64,000 nt of DNA from contig NZ_AOMO01000024.1 in the NCBI RefSeq assembly GCF_000338875.1, positions 62,001 through 126,000 on the forward strand. Reading direction: 5' to 3'. The first letter of the stretch is position 1; every line of letters begins with the position of its first letter. The DNA is from Vibrio mimicus CAIM 602. GTDB taxonomy: Bacteria > Pseudomonadota > Gammaproteobacteria > Enterobacterales > Vibrionaceae. The notes beneath the pieces were generated by a model. That model was not told where the DNA came from, did no database searches, and worked only from the letters and a program-made list of their open reading frames with translations. The position numbers and the translations under genes were made by a program. This document shows positions 28,093-38,631 of the stretch, piece by piece.

Positions 28093-28484
28093 TTACATCC
28101 CCTATAAAATATATCACTACGATTTCGCAATCATTACCAGACATGGAACTGCCATATATCCTAATTGGCAGTTTATGGCGCTATTAAATCACACAAAATT
28201 TAGTTTTAGGCTTTGTTTTTGAACTCAGAGGGTAAATAAACAACCAGAAAATGTAACTAAAATAGCATCTATAGCTGGTTTTCAAGATTAGATACAAAAC
28301 TATCAGTTGGTGAGTTTACGTTTGGTAAGTTAATTACACACCTGGTGGATTCACATCGGTGCTCACAGGTGGTTATCGAGGCCATAAAATCAGAATGACA
28401 TACGACGAATTTCCGCAAAGTGACATGAAGATTAACCACAATGATGAGAGTGATGTACGGAATAAATATTCGATGTGAACTATT
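28093..28484. other. Intergenic region between alaE and the sensor kinase gene
   Basis: 392 A/T-rich bases upstream of alaE and downstream of the kinase gene. No gene seen. A short inverted pair CACCTG/CAGGTG (28339-28344 with 28366-28371) is the only structure noted. Confidence 0.5.
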
Positions 28485-30692
28485 TCAATCCGTCGCTTGG
28501 ATTAAACGTTCTGCGTGGAATTGGTAGAGGCGTTCGGAATGCAATTCAAGAGCAAGATCTAACTCATGCTCAGCAATAGGTTTAGCAATGATGTCATCAG
28601 CACCAGCCGAAATCATTCTATCTCGTGTTTCTTTGAAAACATCAGCAGTGCACCCAAACAGGAGGATGTTTGACTGCGGCAGTGGTAATTGGCGGATTTC
28701 TCTAGTCGCTTGAATACCATCTTTGAGTGGCATGTGGTTATCCATCAGCACCAAATCGTATGAGCTGTTTTTTAGCGCATAAATAGCCTGCTCACCATCT
28801 GTCACACTATGGCATTCAAAGCCTTTGTTACGCATAAAGGCTTCAAGAATCATAATATTGGTTCGGTTATCTTCAACGATGAGCACACGCAGGCCTGGGT
28901 AGGTTTTGGCTTTAACCGGCTTGTACTCTTCTTTTATTGGTTCAGAAGCTGCTAATTTCACTCTCACTTCAAAGCAAGTGCCCTGCCCAACTTCACTCTG
29001 AACAGACACAGTTCCACTCATCAGCTCTGCTATTTGTTTGACAATCGCAAGGCCGAGCCCTGTTCCACCGAAGCGACGCGTAGTATGCGATTCGGCTTGC
29101 TCGAAAGGTTGAAAGATACGGTCTAACGCATCTTGCGGAATGCCTATACCACTATCTTGAACCTTAATCGTGAGAAAATACTCATCACCAATGTTCTCTT
29201 CGCTCAATCCAACCGAGACAAAACCTTGCTCTGTAAATTTGACTGCGTTACTGAGTAGATTGAATATGATCTGCCGCAGACGGGCTTTGTCTCCATAGTA
29301 CCAACGAGTGTCTATGATTTCTGAATGCAGTTGAAACTGAAGACCTTTTTCAAAACAAAGGCTTGAATAGATACTTTTAATACTGCCAATAATGGATCTC
29401 AGCGGGAATGGACTATAGTCCAATTCAAACTTACCTTGCTCAATTTTCGAGTAATCCAAAATCTCATTGAGCAAATACATCATATGCTCACCAGACTCAT
29501 AGAGGCTGGTTAAATGCTGCCTCTGTTTCGCCGTCAGTTCATCTTTCAACAAAATTTGTGCAGTACCGAGCACCCCATTCATTGGGGTCCGAATTTCATG
29601 GGAAAGCGTTGCCAGAAACGCACTTTTTGCTTTGGTAGAAGCTTGTGCCTTCACTTTTTCCGCTTCTAAATAGATCGTTTTCTGATTAAATGTATCAATA
29701 AGATGGCGTATTTCATCCTGATTTTTGTAGCGAATATCAATGATTTCGCCCTCTCCTGATTCACTGACTTTTTTGGCAATCAAGACAATCGGACGGATCC
29801 AGTAATGGCTAATTAAAAAATAGCCTACCATGACACACAGTAAGAGGATCGGCATCAACCCTTTTTCAATGTTGATGATCAAGTTGAAGATAATTTCGTC
29901 GACATGTTGAATTGCGTTAACCACTTCGATTTGCCAATTAAATTCGCCAAAATTGTAGTAACTAACCAGCGCATTGTCGTAGGTACGGAAATTGTGTGAG
30001 ACGATCTCAACCCCAAAAGCATCTTTGAGATTTACCCCTAAGTTGTATTGCTCCGCGGTTGAAGCCACAAATTTGATCAAACCTTCAAGAGATAAATCGA
30101 CGGTCGCAACGCCAGCAAACACACCATTCCGGTAATACGGAGTTGAGACGGTGATCATTTCCACTCGAGTGTATGCATCCACATACACCGGAGACCAAAA
30201 ATACATCCCTTCCGCTTCATTCTCGGCTGCAACATACCAACTCTCTTTGTCATAACCGCCAGCTTTAGGGTTATTCCAAGAAATCAGTTGATCAACTTGT
30301 CCATCAATAGCCTTGTTGAAAAATAGGCTGTCATAACGTAACGGCTTAGTTGTAGATAAGTTAGGATCTGGCCACAAACCACCACTGATAATGACCCCGC
30401 CAACCACGGCAAAGAGAGAACGTAACATTCGCTCCTGCTCTTCTTTATTAATGGCATCTTTACCAATGCTGGTGACACTTTGCAGAACTCCAATCGAATT
30501 ATTCAAAGGTTCACGAATTTGAGTTGCCAGCAGTTCGGCTCTGAGAGCAAGGTTATTCTTCAGCTCTTTCCTGAAAGGGACTTCCAACCCCCAATAGCTC
30601 AGCGTCCCCACGATTGCGAGGAAAAAAGCCAAGTAAATAGTAAGTGCTAAAATACTTTTCTTTTTGAGTGAGGAACGGATAGCCATAACCAA
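28485..30692 (-). CDS. Hybrid sensor histidine kinase with Cache sensor and receiver
   Basis: 735 residues. A transmembrane segment near residue 15-35 is followed by a periplasmic Cache-like sensor (about 40-270), a second membrane segment, a linker resembling HAMP, then the dimerisation domain with phospho-accepting His365 in [11 protein letters not shown], an ATPase domain ([28 protein letters not shown]), and a receiver with Asp651 in LVLMDNHMP. No Hpt domain, so it must hand phosphate to an unlinked Hpt protein. The periplasmic half resembles chemoreceptor ligand domains, so a small molecule is the likely signal. Monocistronic; target unknown. Confidence 0.92.
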   Translation of the reverse strand: MVMAIRSSLKKKSILALTIYLAFFLAIVGTLSYWGLEVPFRKELKNNLALRAELLATQIREPLNNSIGVLQSVTSIGKDAINKEEQERMLRSLFAVVGGVIISGGLWPDPNLSTTKPLRYDSLFFNKAIDGQVDQLISWNNPKAGGYDKESWYVAAENEAEGMYFWSPVYVDAYTRVEMITVSTPYYRNGVFAGVATVDLSLEGLIKFVASTAEQYNLGVNLKDAFGVEIVSHNFRTYDNALVSYYNFGEFNWQIEVVNAIQHVDEIIFNLIINIEKGLMPILLLCVMVGYFLISHYWIRPIVLIAKKVSESGEGEIIDIRYKNQDEIRHLIDTFNQKTIYLEAEKVKAQASTKAKSAFLATLSHEIRTPMNGVLGTAQILLKDELTAKQRQHLTSLYESGEHMMYLLNEILDYSKIEQGKFELDYSPFPLRSIIGSIKSIYSSLCFEKGLQFQLHSEIIDTRWYYGDKARLRQIIFNLLSNAVKFTEQGFVSVGLSEENIGDEYFLTIKVQDSGIGIPQDALDRIFQPFEQAESHTTRRFGGTGLGLAIVKQIAELMSGTVSVQSEVGQGTCFEVRVKLAASEPIKEEYKPVKAKTYPGLRVLIVEDNRTNIMILEAFMRNKGFECHSVTDGEQAIYALKNSSYDLVLMDNHMPLKDGIQATREIRQLPLPQSNILLFGCTADVFKETRDRMISAGADDIIAKPIAEHELDLALELHSERLYQFHAERLIQATD

Positions 30693-30881
30693 CTGAATTA
30701 CTTTTTGTTTACAAAATTATAGCGAAGTTATTGTACTCAGCTTTGTTTTCTGTTTGATTTCCATCGAGTGGCGCACAAACTCACTTACTTCTTAGTCAAT
30801 AAATCCACACCGAAGCGAATGCAGCGAACAAGCAGATGCTCTCAAACTGCTTTCCAGATAAAATACCCGCACTGATTTTTA

Positions 30882-31472
30882 TTGAGCAAAAAAAACCTCA
30901 TGCAAACCTTACAAGACATCCTTCAGCAGCCTGAATTAGAAAACAAGTTACTCAACCAAGCAAAAACGGTTGGGTTCGTTACCGCAATGGCTTGCTGCCC
31001 AAATGTATTACCACCTGAAGAGTGGTTGCCTTTTTTATGGGGTGGTGAAGAGATCGCCCCCTTTTCTGAACCTGCGCAATTAGAGAACTACTTCCAACAC
31101 ATCATTAATCTTTGGAATGAAACTCGTCCACAACTGCTTGAAGGCGAATGGCAATGGCCAGCCGGGTATCGACTTGATGAAGAAGAGATCGTTAATCAAG
31201 AAGTGAGAGATTTCTGCGAAGGGATGCTGCAAGGTTGGCAATTAGCACGAGATGATTGGGAAGTGCTGATGCCAGAAGAGAGCTCTGATAACACTTTGCT
31301 CGGTGGTGTTCTACTTTCTTTAAGCATGCTTTACGATCCAGAAACCTCAATTGCGACACTCTATGAACAAGGCTTCACTGGTTTAGAACAATTCGCTGAA
31401 ATCTATAATGCGATTCCAGTTATGTTGTGCGGCATCACCCAACGCGGTGTCAATTTAGCCGAAGCTCAATAA
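30882..31472 (+). CDS. UPF0149 family protein (YecA-like)
   Basis: 196 residues with the UPF0149 fold: GFVTAMACCPNVLPPEEWLPFLWGG near the start and FCEGMLQGWQLARDDW in the middle. It lacks the C-terminal SEC-C metal motif of YecA. Function is unknown. The frame opens with TTG at 30882; an ATG at 30900 would shorten it by six residues and neither has a strong ribosome site. Convergent with nadA and sharing its terminator. Confidence 0.85.
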   Translation: MSKKNLMQTLQDILQQPELENKLLNQAKTVGFVTAMACCPNVLPPEEWLPFLWGGEEIAPFSEPAQLENYFQHIINLWNETRPQLLEGEWQWPAGYRLDEEEIVNQEVRDFCEGMLQGWQLARDDWEVLMPEESSDNTLLGGVLLSLSMLYDPETSIATLYEQGFTGLEQFAEIYNAIPVMLCGITQRGVNLAEAQ

Positions 31473-31504
31473 GCCTCAAAAAAACAACGAGCAGCTTAAT
31501 AGAA

Positions 31505-31530
31505 AAATGCCCATCAAATGATGGGCATTT
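31505..31530. terminator. Bidirectional terminator between UPF0149 and nadA
   Basis: Perfect 12-bp palindrome AAATGCCCATCA/TGATGGGCATTT with a minimal loop, flanked by A-runs and T-runs, between convergent genes. Confidence 0.85.
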
Positions 31531-31534
31531 ATGT

Positions 31535-32596
31535 TTATGCGTTACCTTTCACTTGCAGGTTGAGTTGTTCTGCAAAATCTAACATGCGATTGAGCGGTAT
31601 CAGCGACTTAACTCTTAGCGCTTCATCGACAAAAATTTCGTGCTCTTTACCACCATCACGTAATGCTTTAGCAATCGCTTTTAAGCCATTCATCGCCATC
31701 CAAGGACAATGAGCACAACTACGGCAAGTTGCCCCAGCCCCAGCGGTCGGTGCTTCAATCAATTCTTTCTCAGGCACCATCTGCTGCATTTTAAAGAAAA
31801 TGCCTTTATCGGTGGCAACAATCATCTTCTGTTGTGGTAATGCTTTCGCTGCTTTGATCAATTGGCTCGTTGAACCAACAGCATCAGCCAACTCAACCAC
31901 ACTCGATGGTGATTCCGGGTGCACGAGAATCGCGGCATCAGGGTATAACGTTTTCATCTTGCGCAAAGCATCTGCGGAAAATTCATCGTGAACCACGCAC
32001 TCACCTCGCCATAGCAACATATCTGCGCCCGTTTTATTGGCGATGTAAGAGCCTAAATGTCTATCAGGTCCCCAAATAATCGGTTTTCCTTCTGCATCAA
32101 GATGCTCAACAATTTCTAACGCAATACTGGATGTTACAACCCAATCCGCTCTCGCTTTTACTGCTGCTGAAGTGTTGGCATAAACGACCACCGTATGATC
32201 AGGGTGCGCATCACAAAACTCGGTGAATTTATCTGCTGGGCAGCCTAAATCCAACGAACACTCCGCTTCTAATGTTGGCATCAGAATACGCTTTTCCGGG
32301 GTCAGAATTTTTGCAGATTCGCCCATAAAGCGAACCCCAGCAATGATCAGCGTTGTTGCTGGGTGGCGGTTACCAAACTTGGCCATCTCTAATGAGTCAC
32401 CAACGAATCCACCTGTGGCTTCGGCAAGCGCCTGAATTTCTGGGTCGGTATAGTAATGAGCAATCAACACTGCATCTTTTTCAATCAACAGTTGTTTGAT
32501 CTCGGCGATATAAGTTTGCTTTTCCTCATCCGTGAGAGGAATAGGCTTTGGGGGAAAGGGATAAACCGTATTAATAGTATCGAGTATGTGGCTCAT
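31535..32596 (-). CDS. nadA: Quinolinate synthase A
   Basis: Joins iminoaspartate and dihydroxyacetone phosphate to quinolinate in NAD synthesis, using a [4Fe-4S] cluster. 353 residues from the ATG at 32596 ([18 protein letters not shown]), the usual start; a longer frame to 32659 is not needed. Family blocks: [15 protein letters not shown], the first cluster cysteine in [19 protein letters not shown], and the C-terminal [13 protein letters not shown]. Alone on its strand, directly downstream of the tol-pal-cpoB cluster but separated by a terminator. Confidence 0.97.
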   Translation of the reverse strand: MSHILDTINTVYPFPPKPIPLTDEEKQTYIAEIKQLLIEKDAVLIAHYYTDPEIQALAEATGGFVGDSLEMAKFGNRHPATTLIIAGVRFMGESAKILTPEKRILMPTLEAECSLDLGCPADKFTEFCDAHPDHTVVVYANTSAAVKARADWVVTSSIALEIVEHLDAEGKPIIWGPDRHLGSYIANKTGADMLLWRGECVVHDEFSADALRKMKTLYPDAAILVHPESPSSVVELADAVGSTSQLIKAAKALPQQKMIVATDKGIFFKMQQMVPEKELIEAPTAGAGATCRSCAHCPWMAMNGLKAIAKALRDGGKEHEIFVDEALRVKSLIPLNRMLDFAEQLNLQVKGNA

Positions 32597-32711
32597 TGCT
32601 CTGCTCTGCACAACTTCCATAGACGGCGCATTGTACACCCTAAACAAAGCTTCAAGCAAAATCGAAAGCCTGAATCAGTCGAGAAAGGTAAGCTAAAAAT
32701 TCAATAAGTGT

Positions 32712-32746
32712 TTAAAACGAACAAGAGCTGCATTTGGCAGCTCTTG
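32712..32746 (-). terminator. Terminator of the tol-pal-cpoB operon
   Basis: Perfect 10-bp stem CAAGAGCTGC/GCAGCTCTTG; on the minus strand it is followed by TTCGTTTT. It lies just after cpoB. Confidence 0.85.
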
Positions 32747-32749
32747 TGT

Positions 32750-33511
32750 TTACTTTAGACTTTCTTTGGCAACTTTAGCAGAAGCACTATCAGGATATTC
32801 ATCGATGGCTTGCTGGTAAAATTTACGCGCCTGTTCGGCATTGTTATTGCGTTTGGCAATATCACCCAATTTGACTAGTGCATCAGCTCGCTTGTTAGAA
32901 TCCTGATGGGAAACAACGGCAATAAAACTTTTCGCTGCTTCTTTGTCTTCTTTCTTAGCAAAATAGAGCTGACCTAACCAATAATGCGAATTAGCAGAGA
33001 AGGTCGAATTGGGGTAGTCGGTCTGAAACTTCTTGAAAGCAGCGATCGCACCTGCGTAATCACGCTTCTTGAGGATCAAATCAACGGCATTCTGGTAAGC
33101 AGCTTGCTCATTCGCATCGCTACTGAATGTACCTTGTGCAGCTTCATCATTGCTGCTTACGGGAAGTTGGCTCGCCGCTGCAGGAGATTTAATCTCACCA
33201 CGTAAACGGTCAAGTTCTACAAACAACTCGCGCTGACGTTGCAACATCTGTTGCATGTCATAGTTGTTCTTTTCAATTTGGCCCCGTAATTCATTGACTT
33301 CAAGCGCCATATCATCGAGCTGCTTTTGCATTTGCAACTGCATGAGATTACGGTTTTCAAGTAAACGTTCAAGACGTTCAATTTCAGAATTCCGCGAGCC
33401 ACTGGATACGTTGCTACTTAAATCAGATACTGGAGCGGGTGCAGCGAGCGCATAGCTCGCTGCACTTGCCAGTAACATCAGCATGACAACGTGCTTTAAG
33501 TTACTGAACAT
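32750..33511 (-). CDS. cpoB: Cell division coordinator CpoB (YbgF)
   Basis: Periplasmic protein of 253 residues. A Sec signal peptide (cut near ALA-AP) is followed by a coiled-coil trimerisation helix (about 40-105, RLERLLENRNLMQLQMQKQL) and then tetratricopeptide repeats (about 130-250, AYQNAVDLILKKRDYAGAI, SHYWLGQLYFAKKE). It links the Tol machine to cell-wall synthesis at the septum. Last gene of the ybgC-tolQRAB-pal-cpoB cluster, 15 bases after pal. Confidence 0.95.
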   Translation of the reverse strand: MFSNLKHVVMLMLLASAASYALAAPAPVSDLSSNVSSGSRNSEIERLERLLENRNLMQLQMQKQLDDMALEVNELRGQIEKNNYDMQQMLQRQRELFVELDRLRGEIKSPAAASQLPVSSNDEAAQGTFSSDANEQAAYQNAVDLILKKRDYAGAIAAFKKFQTDYPNSTFSANSHYWLGQLYFAKKEDKEAAKSFIAVVSHQDSNKRADALVKLGDIAKRNNNAEQARKFYQQAIDEYPDSASAKVAKESLK

Positions 33512-33526
33512 GAGGCATCACCTCAA

Positions 33527-34048
33527 TTAGTAAACCAGAACCGCACGACGGTTTTTCGCGTACGCATCTTCTGATTGACCTAGTACTAGTGGCTTCTCTT
33601 CACCGTAGCTAACGATAGAAACTTGGCCAGCTTGAACACCCAGAGCTTCTAGGTATTTTGCAACAGCTTGAGCACGACGCTCGCCCAGTGCGATGTTGTA
33701 TTCTGGAGTACCGCGCTCATCAGCGTGACCTTCGATAGTCACTTTCAGGCTTGGGTTTTTCACCAGGTAAGCCGCGTGTGCAGCTAGCATTGCTTCGTAG
33801 TCGCTTGCGATAGTTGCGTTGTCGAATGCGAAGTAGATAGTTTGGTTTTCACGCAGAGCTTGCTCTTTCAGTTCTTGCTCAGTCAGTTGACCTTGTGCAT
33901 TCAGACCGTTTGAATCAACAGTAGAAACTGCTGATTGGTTAGTTTGAGAACCTGATGCATTTGCAGCGTCATCGCTTGAACTACAAGCAGTAACTGCTAA
34001 AACTGGTAGCGCAATCAGTAGCCCTTTAAGAACTTTGTTAAGTTGCAT
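33527..34048 (-). CDS. pal: Peptidoglycan-associated lipoprotein Pal
   Basis: Outer-membrane lipoprotein of 173 residues. The signal ends in VTAC (Cys22, then Ser). The OmpA-like domain (about 70-173) has the peptidoglycan-binding [21 protein letters not shown] block. It anchors the outer membrane to the wall and partners TolB during division. It sits between tolB and cpoB, and its codons are of the high-expression type, unlike the neighbouring cpoB. Confidence 0.98.
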   Translation of the reverse strand: MQLNKVLKGLLIALPVLAVTACSSSDDAANASGSQTNQSAVSTVDSNGLNAQGQLTEQELKEQALRENQTIYFAFDNATIASDYEAMLAAHAAYLVKNPSLKVTIEGHADERGTPEYNIALGERRAQAVAKYLEALGVQAGQVSIVSYGEEKPLVLGQSEDAYAKNRRAVLVY

Positions 34049-34079
34049 TTCTTATTCCTTTCTATTAAATAGTTACTTG

Positions 34080-35432
34080 TTATAAAAACGGTGACCAGGC
34101 TGGAGCACGAACTCGTCCATTGGTTGCCGGTAATCTTGCTTTAAATCGTCCATCAATGGAAACCATCGACAAGACGTTGGCCTTATTGTAGATGGAGCTA
34201 TAAATCACCATACCACCATTCGGCGCAATACTTGGGGACTCATCCAACAAAGTTTTTGTCAGAATCTGCATTGCCCCTGTTTCTAAATCTAACTTCGCGA
34301 GATTGAAGCCAGAATCACTACGATTCACCATCACCAAGAATTTACCATCCGGCGTAATTTGGCCACCAAGATTTTGGCTACCTTGCCAAGTTAAACGCTT
34401 GGTTGCACCGTCGGATAAATTTACTTGATAAATCTGTGGTTTACCACCCCGATCTGAGGTGAAAATTAATGATTTACCATCTGGATGCCAGAAGGGCTCG
34501 GTGTTATTGGAGCGGCCACTGGTCACTTCTTTTAAGCGACGCGTCGCCAGGTCCATTGTGTAGACCTGTAGATTACCAGTTTTTGATAAAACCAGTGCTA
34601 GCGTTTTACCATCTGGTGAGAATCTGGGCGCACCATTATGACGTGGGAATGAAGTCAGCTTGTCACGTTGCCCGGTGTAGATGTTCATCATGAAGATTTC
34701 GGCTTGCCCGTTTTGAAAACTGACGTAGGCAAGTGTTTGTCCATCTGGCGACCAAGCAGGCGACATGAGCGGCTGTTTTGAACGAAGTACTAAGCGTTCG
34801 TTATATCCATCATAGTCCGCAATTCTCAGTTGATAAGGATAAGGATCCTTGTCATTGACCACAACATAGGCAATGCGCGTTAAAAAGGCACCACGTTCAC
34901 CAGTCAGCTCTTCATAAACCAAGTCCGCAATGCGGTGCGCGTATTCGCGCATCCGAGAAGGTGGAACTGTCGCTACCTTGTTGAACAAGACGTGATCTTT
35001 AGAAAGAACTAATTGGCCATCTGGTGATAGTGCTTTGCTCTGCCCTTGAGTCAGTTGACCACGCACAATATCAACCAGTTGATAGCTAATGACATAGCTA
35101 CCTTCTGCATTTTGTGTGATGGTACCGGTCAATAACGAATCAACACCGAGTGATGTCCATTTACCAAAATTAACTTGCTCTTCACTGTATGGTGTTTGCG
35201 GCATTTTACTCGTTGGGACAGGGCTAAACTTACCACTGCGTTGTAGATCAGAGGCAATGACCGCAGAAACATCTTCAGGTAACTTGGTGCCACCTTCCCA
35301 TTTGAAAGGGATAATGGCAATCGGACGTGCCGAATCAATACCGTCAGTGATCACTAGCTCCAATGCAGCATTCGCTACATTGGTAAAACCAGTGCCGATG
35401 AGCATCAAAACAAAAATCAATCGCTTAAACAC
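34080..35432 (-). CDS. tolB: Tol-Pal translocation protein TolB
   Basis: Periplasmic protein of 450 residues: Sec signal peptide ending near ANA, an N-terminal alpha/beta domain, then a six-bladed beta-propeller visible as repeated [22 protein letters not shown] blocks. It binds Pal and TolA. 15 bases separate it from tolA upstream. Confidence 0.98.
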   Translation of the reverse strand: MFKRLIFVLMLIGTGFTNVANAALELVITDGIDSARPIAIIPFKWEGGTKLPEDVSAVIASDLQRSGKFSPVPTSKMPQTPYSEEQVNFGKWTSLGVDSLLTGTITQNAEGSYVISYQLVDIVRGQLTQGQSKALSPDGQLVLSKDHVLFNKVATVPPSRMREYAHRIADLVYEELTGERGAFLTRIAYVVVNDKDPYPYQLRIADYDGYNERLVLRSKQPLMSPAWSPDGQTLAYVSFQNGQAEIFMMNIYTGQRDKLTSFPRHNGAPRFSPDGKTLALVLSKTGNLQVYTMDLATRRLKEVTSGRSNNTEPFWHPDGKSLIFTSDRGGKPQIYQVNLSDGATKRLTWQGSQNLGGQITPDGKFLVMVNRSDSGFNLAKLDLETGAMQILTKTLLDESPSIAPNGGMVIYSSIYNKANVLSMVSIDGRFKARLPATNGRVRAPAWSPFL

Positions 35433-35446
35433 AAGCCTTCCCTTCC

Positions 35447-36517
35447 TTATTCAGGTGCTACGGTTAAATTAATATTTTTCAGTTTTTCCACTACGTCAGG
35501 CTGATCTTTCGGTAATGGAAAACTATTCACTTGGGCGACTGCGCGTTTGGTTGCTGCGCATAAACGACTGTCACCATCCAAAACGGTTAAGCTACCCAGC
35601 AATGCGCCAGTCCCAGTAGGGATAAGCTTTAGGTTTACCCTACACTGCTTTCCACGAAAACTGTCTTCCACTAACAGGTTTTGTCGGATGAGCTGGGTGT
35701 AGATGGCACCATAGCGCCCTACTTCCGAAGTAACAAACTGTTGACGTGCCGAATTATTTTGCTGACTTTCTTCACTTAAGCTGCCAAAGATGTCATTCAA
35801 TGCGGCTTCTTGTGCTTTGCGATCGGCTTCCGCTTTGGCTGCTTTCTCTTTTTCTTTCTTCGCTTTCTCGACCGCTTCTTTCGCAGCCTTCTCTTTTGCT
35901 AAACGATCTTGCTCTGCTTTCGCTGCAATTTCTTTTTCACGTTTGGCTTTTTCTTCGGCTAGCTTGGCTTCTTTTTCACGCTCAATGCGCTGTTGTTCCG
36001 CTTTCGCTGCCGCCGCTTCCTTAGCTACACGTTCTTGTTCAGCTTTTTTAGCCGCTTCTTCCTTCACTTTACGTTCGGCTTCTGCTTTTGCTGCACGCTC
36101 TTTTTCTTCACGTGCTTTCTGCTCTGCCGCTAAACGTTCTTGTTCCTTTTGCTCTCGTAGCTTTTCTGCTTCTCGAGCTGCTTTTGCTTCTTTCGCTTGC
36201 TGCTCTTTCAACTCGCGGATACGTTCTTCTTCCGCTTGCCGATTTTTCTCTAGCTGCTCGCTTTCACGGCGTAATTTATCTAATCGCTCTTGCTCTTTCT
36301 TCGCAGCCTCTTCACGCTGGCTACGAATCTGCTGGGCTTGTTGACGAACTAACTGAGGATCAATTACTACTGCTTCAATCATCTGCCCTGTCGGTTCAGG
36401 ATCAGACATAGTGAAATCAGCTCCCCAGAGCAAAATCGCCACTAACGCACCGTGCATCGCCAGCGAAACAGTTATCGATTTAGCATCATTACTTTTTCTG
36501 GACTTATTCTCTTTCAT
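35447..36517 (-). CDS. tolA: Tol-Pal protein TolA
   Basis: 356 residues: an inner-membrane anchor (about 15-37), a very long alanine, lysine and glutamate-rich helix (about 70-240, many AAKAE/EKAKKE repeats) that spans the periplasm, and a C-terminal domain (about 255-356, with the disulfide-type pair in [11 protein letters not shown] and [10 protein letters not shown]). It transmits energy from TolQR to TolB-Pal at the outer membrane. The repetitive helix gives long false frames on the other strand. Confidence 0.97.
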   Translation of the reverse strand: MKENKSRKSNDAKSITVSLAMHGALVAILLWGADFTMSDPEPTGQMIEAVVIDPQLVRQQAQQIRSQREEAAKKEQERLDKLRRESEQLEKNRQAEEERIRELKEQQAKEAKAAREAEKLREQKEQERLAAEQKAREEKERAAKAEAERKVKEEAAKKAEQERVAKEAAAAKAEQQRIEREKEAKLAEEKAKREKEIAAKAEQDRLAKEKAAKEAVEKAKKEKEKAAKAEADRKAQEAALNDIFGSLSEESQQNNSARQQFVTSEVGRYGAIYTQLIRQNLLVEDSFRGKQCRVNLKLIPTGTGALLGSLTVLDGDSRLCAATKRAVAQVNSFPLPKDQPDVVEKLKNINLTVAPE

Positions 36518-36534
36518 GCTCAGTATTAAACCTA

Positions 36535-36975
36535 TTACTTAAGGTCCGTGAGTAGCCCTACTTTAGGAATACCAGCTTGACCCAACTCGTCCAATACCAA
36601 AACAATCTCTGCGTAAGGTGTGGCTGCATCGCCACCCACTGCAACAGGTGAATTAGGTTTAAGAGACAATTCTGCCTTCACTCGAACAATCACATCTTCG
36701 AGTGATAAGCCACGTTGGACTTCCTCATCATTAACACTCAACCCAAGATTACCCTCTTTATCAATCTCAACAATGATAAAGCTAGAATCACTCTCATCTG
36801 CCATTTCTTGGGCTGATTTAGCTGAATGTGTTTTTGGCAACTCAACATCAACACCTTGAGTAACAAAAGGCGAAGTCACCATGAAGATGATTAAAAGCAC
36901 CAACATAACGTCGATATAAGGCACGACGTTAATTTCGGCAGTCATCTCACGCTTTTTAGGTTGGTATCCAGCCAT
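36535..36975 (-). CDS. tolR: Tol-Pal protein TolR
   Basis: 146 residues, ExbD/TolR family. One membrane helix near residues 17-38 holds the key aspartate in NVVPYIDVMLVLLIIFM; a periplasmic domain follows. With TolQ it forms the proton-driven motor for TolA. Two bases from tolQ and 17 from tolA. Confidence 0.98.
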   Translation of the reverse strand: MAGYQPKKREMTAEINVVPYIDVMLVLLIIFMVTSPFVTQGVDVELPKTHSAKSAQEMADESDSSFIIVEIDKEGNLGLSVNDEEVQRGLSLEDVIVRVKAELSLKPNSPVAVGGDAATPYAEIVLVLDELGQAGIPKVGLLTDLK

Positions 36976-36977
36976 AA

Positions 36978-37661
36978 TTATTCTCTGCCAGCCATCGCTT
37001 GACGATGTAGGATTGTATGGAATTCTTCTGAGAAAGTGGCGTAGTTGTGTTCAAGTTTACTCACTTTATTGCTGAGACGGTTATAAGCCATTACTGCTGG
37101 AATCGCAGCAAATAGGCCAATCGCAGTTGCAATCAAAGCTTCCGCAATGCCTGGTGCCACCATAGCCAACGTTGCTTGTTTGACTTCACCAAGTGCGATA
37201 AAGGCATGCATGATACCCCATACCGTACCAAACAGACCGATGTATGGACTGATCGAACCAACGGTAGCCAAGAAAGGCAAACTGGTTTCTAGCGAATCCA
37301 CTTCACGGGCTACAGCCACTCGCATCGCTCGCCCTGTTCCTTCCATAACAAAGTCCGGTGCACTTGGGTTAGTTTTGCGTAAACGAGCAAATTCGGTAAA
37401 GCCCGCATAAAAGATTTCCTCAATACCATAGATATCATCTTTACGTTTTTTGACATCTTGATATAGCGCACCGAGATCGATGCCAGACCAGAAGCGGTCT
37501 TCAAAAGTATCCGCTTCTTTCTCAGCTGCAGAAATCACTTTACTGCGTTTGATAATTGCCGCCCATGAGGCAACAGACATACCCAAAAGGGTCAGCATTA
37601 CCATTTTTACTAGAAAACTAGCTTGTAAAAAAAGGTCAAGAAATGAAATATCAGCAGTCAC
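36978..37661 (-). CDS. tolQ: Tol-Pal protein TolQ
   Basis: 227 residues, MotA/TolQ/ExbB family, with three membrane helices (about 17-37, 130-155 and 170-190) and the block [13 protein letters not shown]. It forms the five-subunit proton channel around TolR. The start codon overlaps the end of ybgC by 11 bases. Confidence 0.98.
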   Translation of the reverse strand: MTADISFLDLFLQASFLVKMVMLTLLGMSVASWAAIIKRSKVISAAEKEADTFEDRFWSGIDLGALYQDVKKRKDDIYGIEEIFYAGFTEFARLRKTNPSAPDFVMEGTGRAMRVAVAREVDSLETSLPFLATVGSISPYIGLFGTVWGIMHAFIALGEVKQATLAMVAPGIAEALIATAIGLFAAIPAVMAYNRLSNKVSKLEHNYATFSEEFHTILHRQAMAGRE

Positions 37662-38058
37662 TGCAGTTTAACTCCAAACTGATTAGTTGAGGCAAAGCCT
37701 TTGGCCTCATATTCTCATTGTCAATACATGCTACCTTAACCGTTGCTTTAGACAACAACATACCCTCAGGATTAACGAGTTCCTGACAGAAAGTTAAAGA
37801 AGCTTTTCTTAATTCGGACACGGTGGTGATTACCTCAAGGTGGTCATCTAATTTTGCCCCTTTCAGAAAATCGATCTCCATGTGTCTGACCACAAAACCA
37901 GTACCTTGTTCCAACAAAGCCTGTTGGTTCATGCCAACAGCTCGGAGCATTTCAGTACGGGCTCTTTCAAAGAATTTTAGGTAGTTTGCGTGATAAACCA
38001 CTCCACCAGCGTCAGTATCTTCGTAATACACCGTGACTGGCCAACGAAAAGTGTTCAT
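37651..38058 (-). CDS. ybgC: Acyl-CoA thioesterase YbgC
   Basis: Hot-dog-fold thioesterase, 135 residues from the ATG at 38058 ([20 protein letters not shown]), which matches the E. coli start; a longer frame to 38109 is unlikely. The active-site aspartate lies in [15 protein letters not shown]. It hydrolyses short or medium acyl-CoAs. First gene of the tol-pal cluster. Confidence 0.96.
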   Translation of the reverse strand: MNTFRWPVTVYYEDTDAGGVVYHANYLKFFERARTEMLRAVGMNQQALLEQGTGFVVRHMEIDFLKGAKLDDHLEVITTVSELRKASLTFCQELVNPEGMLLSKATVKVACIDNENMRPKALPQLISLELNCSDC

Positions 38059-38156
38059 GGTTTTGATAAAAGTCTCATATACCAAGGAATGGCTGCTACT
38101 ATAGCGCAACTCTCTGACGATAGTACAAGGGCGTGCAAAGTTTTCTTACCTAATGA

Positions 38157-38193
38157 TAAAAAATTGGCGCGGTCTCAAAGAGACAGCGCCAAT
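38157..38193 (-). terminator. Terminator of the cydABX-ybgE operon
   Basis: ATTGGCGC/GCGCCAAT stem with an inner GTCTC/GAGAC helix; read on the minus strand it ends in six T. It lies between ybgE and ybgC. Confidence 0.88.
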
Positions 38194-38213
38194 CTGATTA
38201 AAGGTGCAGCAAG

Positions 38214-38519
38214 TTAGTTTAAAAATTGAACCGCTGTAATATAGCTTAATATCGCGAGCGATATGTATGGGCTAAAAATAATTTGCCACAGCCAGTAACG
38301 TGGTTTGAAACCAATGCCAAACACCATACTGGAACAAATGGCCCAGATCATTAGCGGGGCAATAAGAGCATTAAAACCGCCAATTCTGTCAGCGTAACTA
38401 TTCGGATCCCACATCACCATAGCGGCATTATAGAATCCTAGGAGTAAAGATAAGGCCTTAAAAAAGGCCTTATCGATAGCTTGGTGACAGAGAGCGATCT
38501 TTTCAGACCAATTACTCAC
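38214..38519 (-). CDS. ybgE: Cyd operon protein YbgE
   Basis: Small inner-membrane protein of 101 residues with three hydrophobic segments, found next to cydABX in many gammaproteobacteria. Role unclear. It starts with GTG at 38519 and overlaps the end of cydX by 8 bases, so the two are translationally coupled. Confidence 0.9.
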   Translation of the reverse strand: MSNWSEKIALCHQAIDKAFFKALSLLLGFYNAAMVMWDPNSYADRIGGFNALIAPLMIWAICSSMVFGIGFKPRYWLWQIIFSPYISLAILSYITAVQFLN

Positions 38520-38619
38520 TATCTTTATCCATCATTTCGCTATGCTCTAACCAAAGAGCATTAATGATACCGAATGCACAGGCGAGCAATACGCCAAGAA
38601 TCCATGCAAAATACCACAT
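38512..38619 (-). CDS. cydX: Cytochrome bd-I small subunit CydX
   Basis: A 35-residue single-helix protein, MWYFAWILGVLLACAFG at its start, then LEHSEMMDKDSE. This is the usual CydX length and sequence type; it is needed for a stable, active CydAB oxidase. It begins 12 bases after cydB ends and overlaps the ybgE start. Confidence 0.95.
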   Translation of the reverse strand: MWYFAWILGVLLACAFGIINALWLEHSEMMDKDSE

Positions 38620-38631
38620 AATATCAACTCC

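Noticed and set aside
35746-36411. Long Leu/Ser/Ala-rich frames opposite tolA
   Set aside because: They mirror the repetitive Ala/Lys/Glu helix of TolA; composition artefact.
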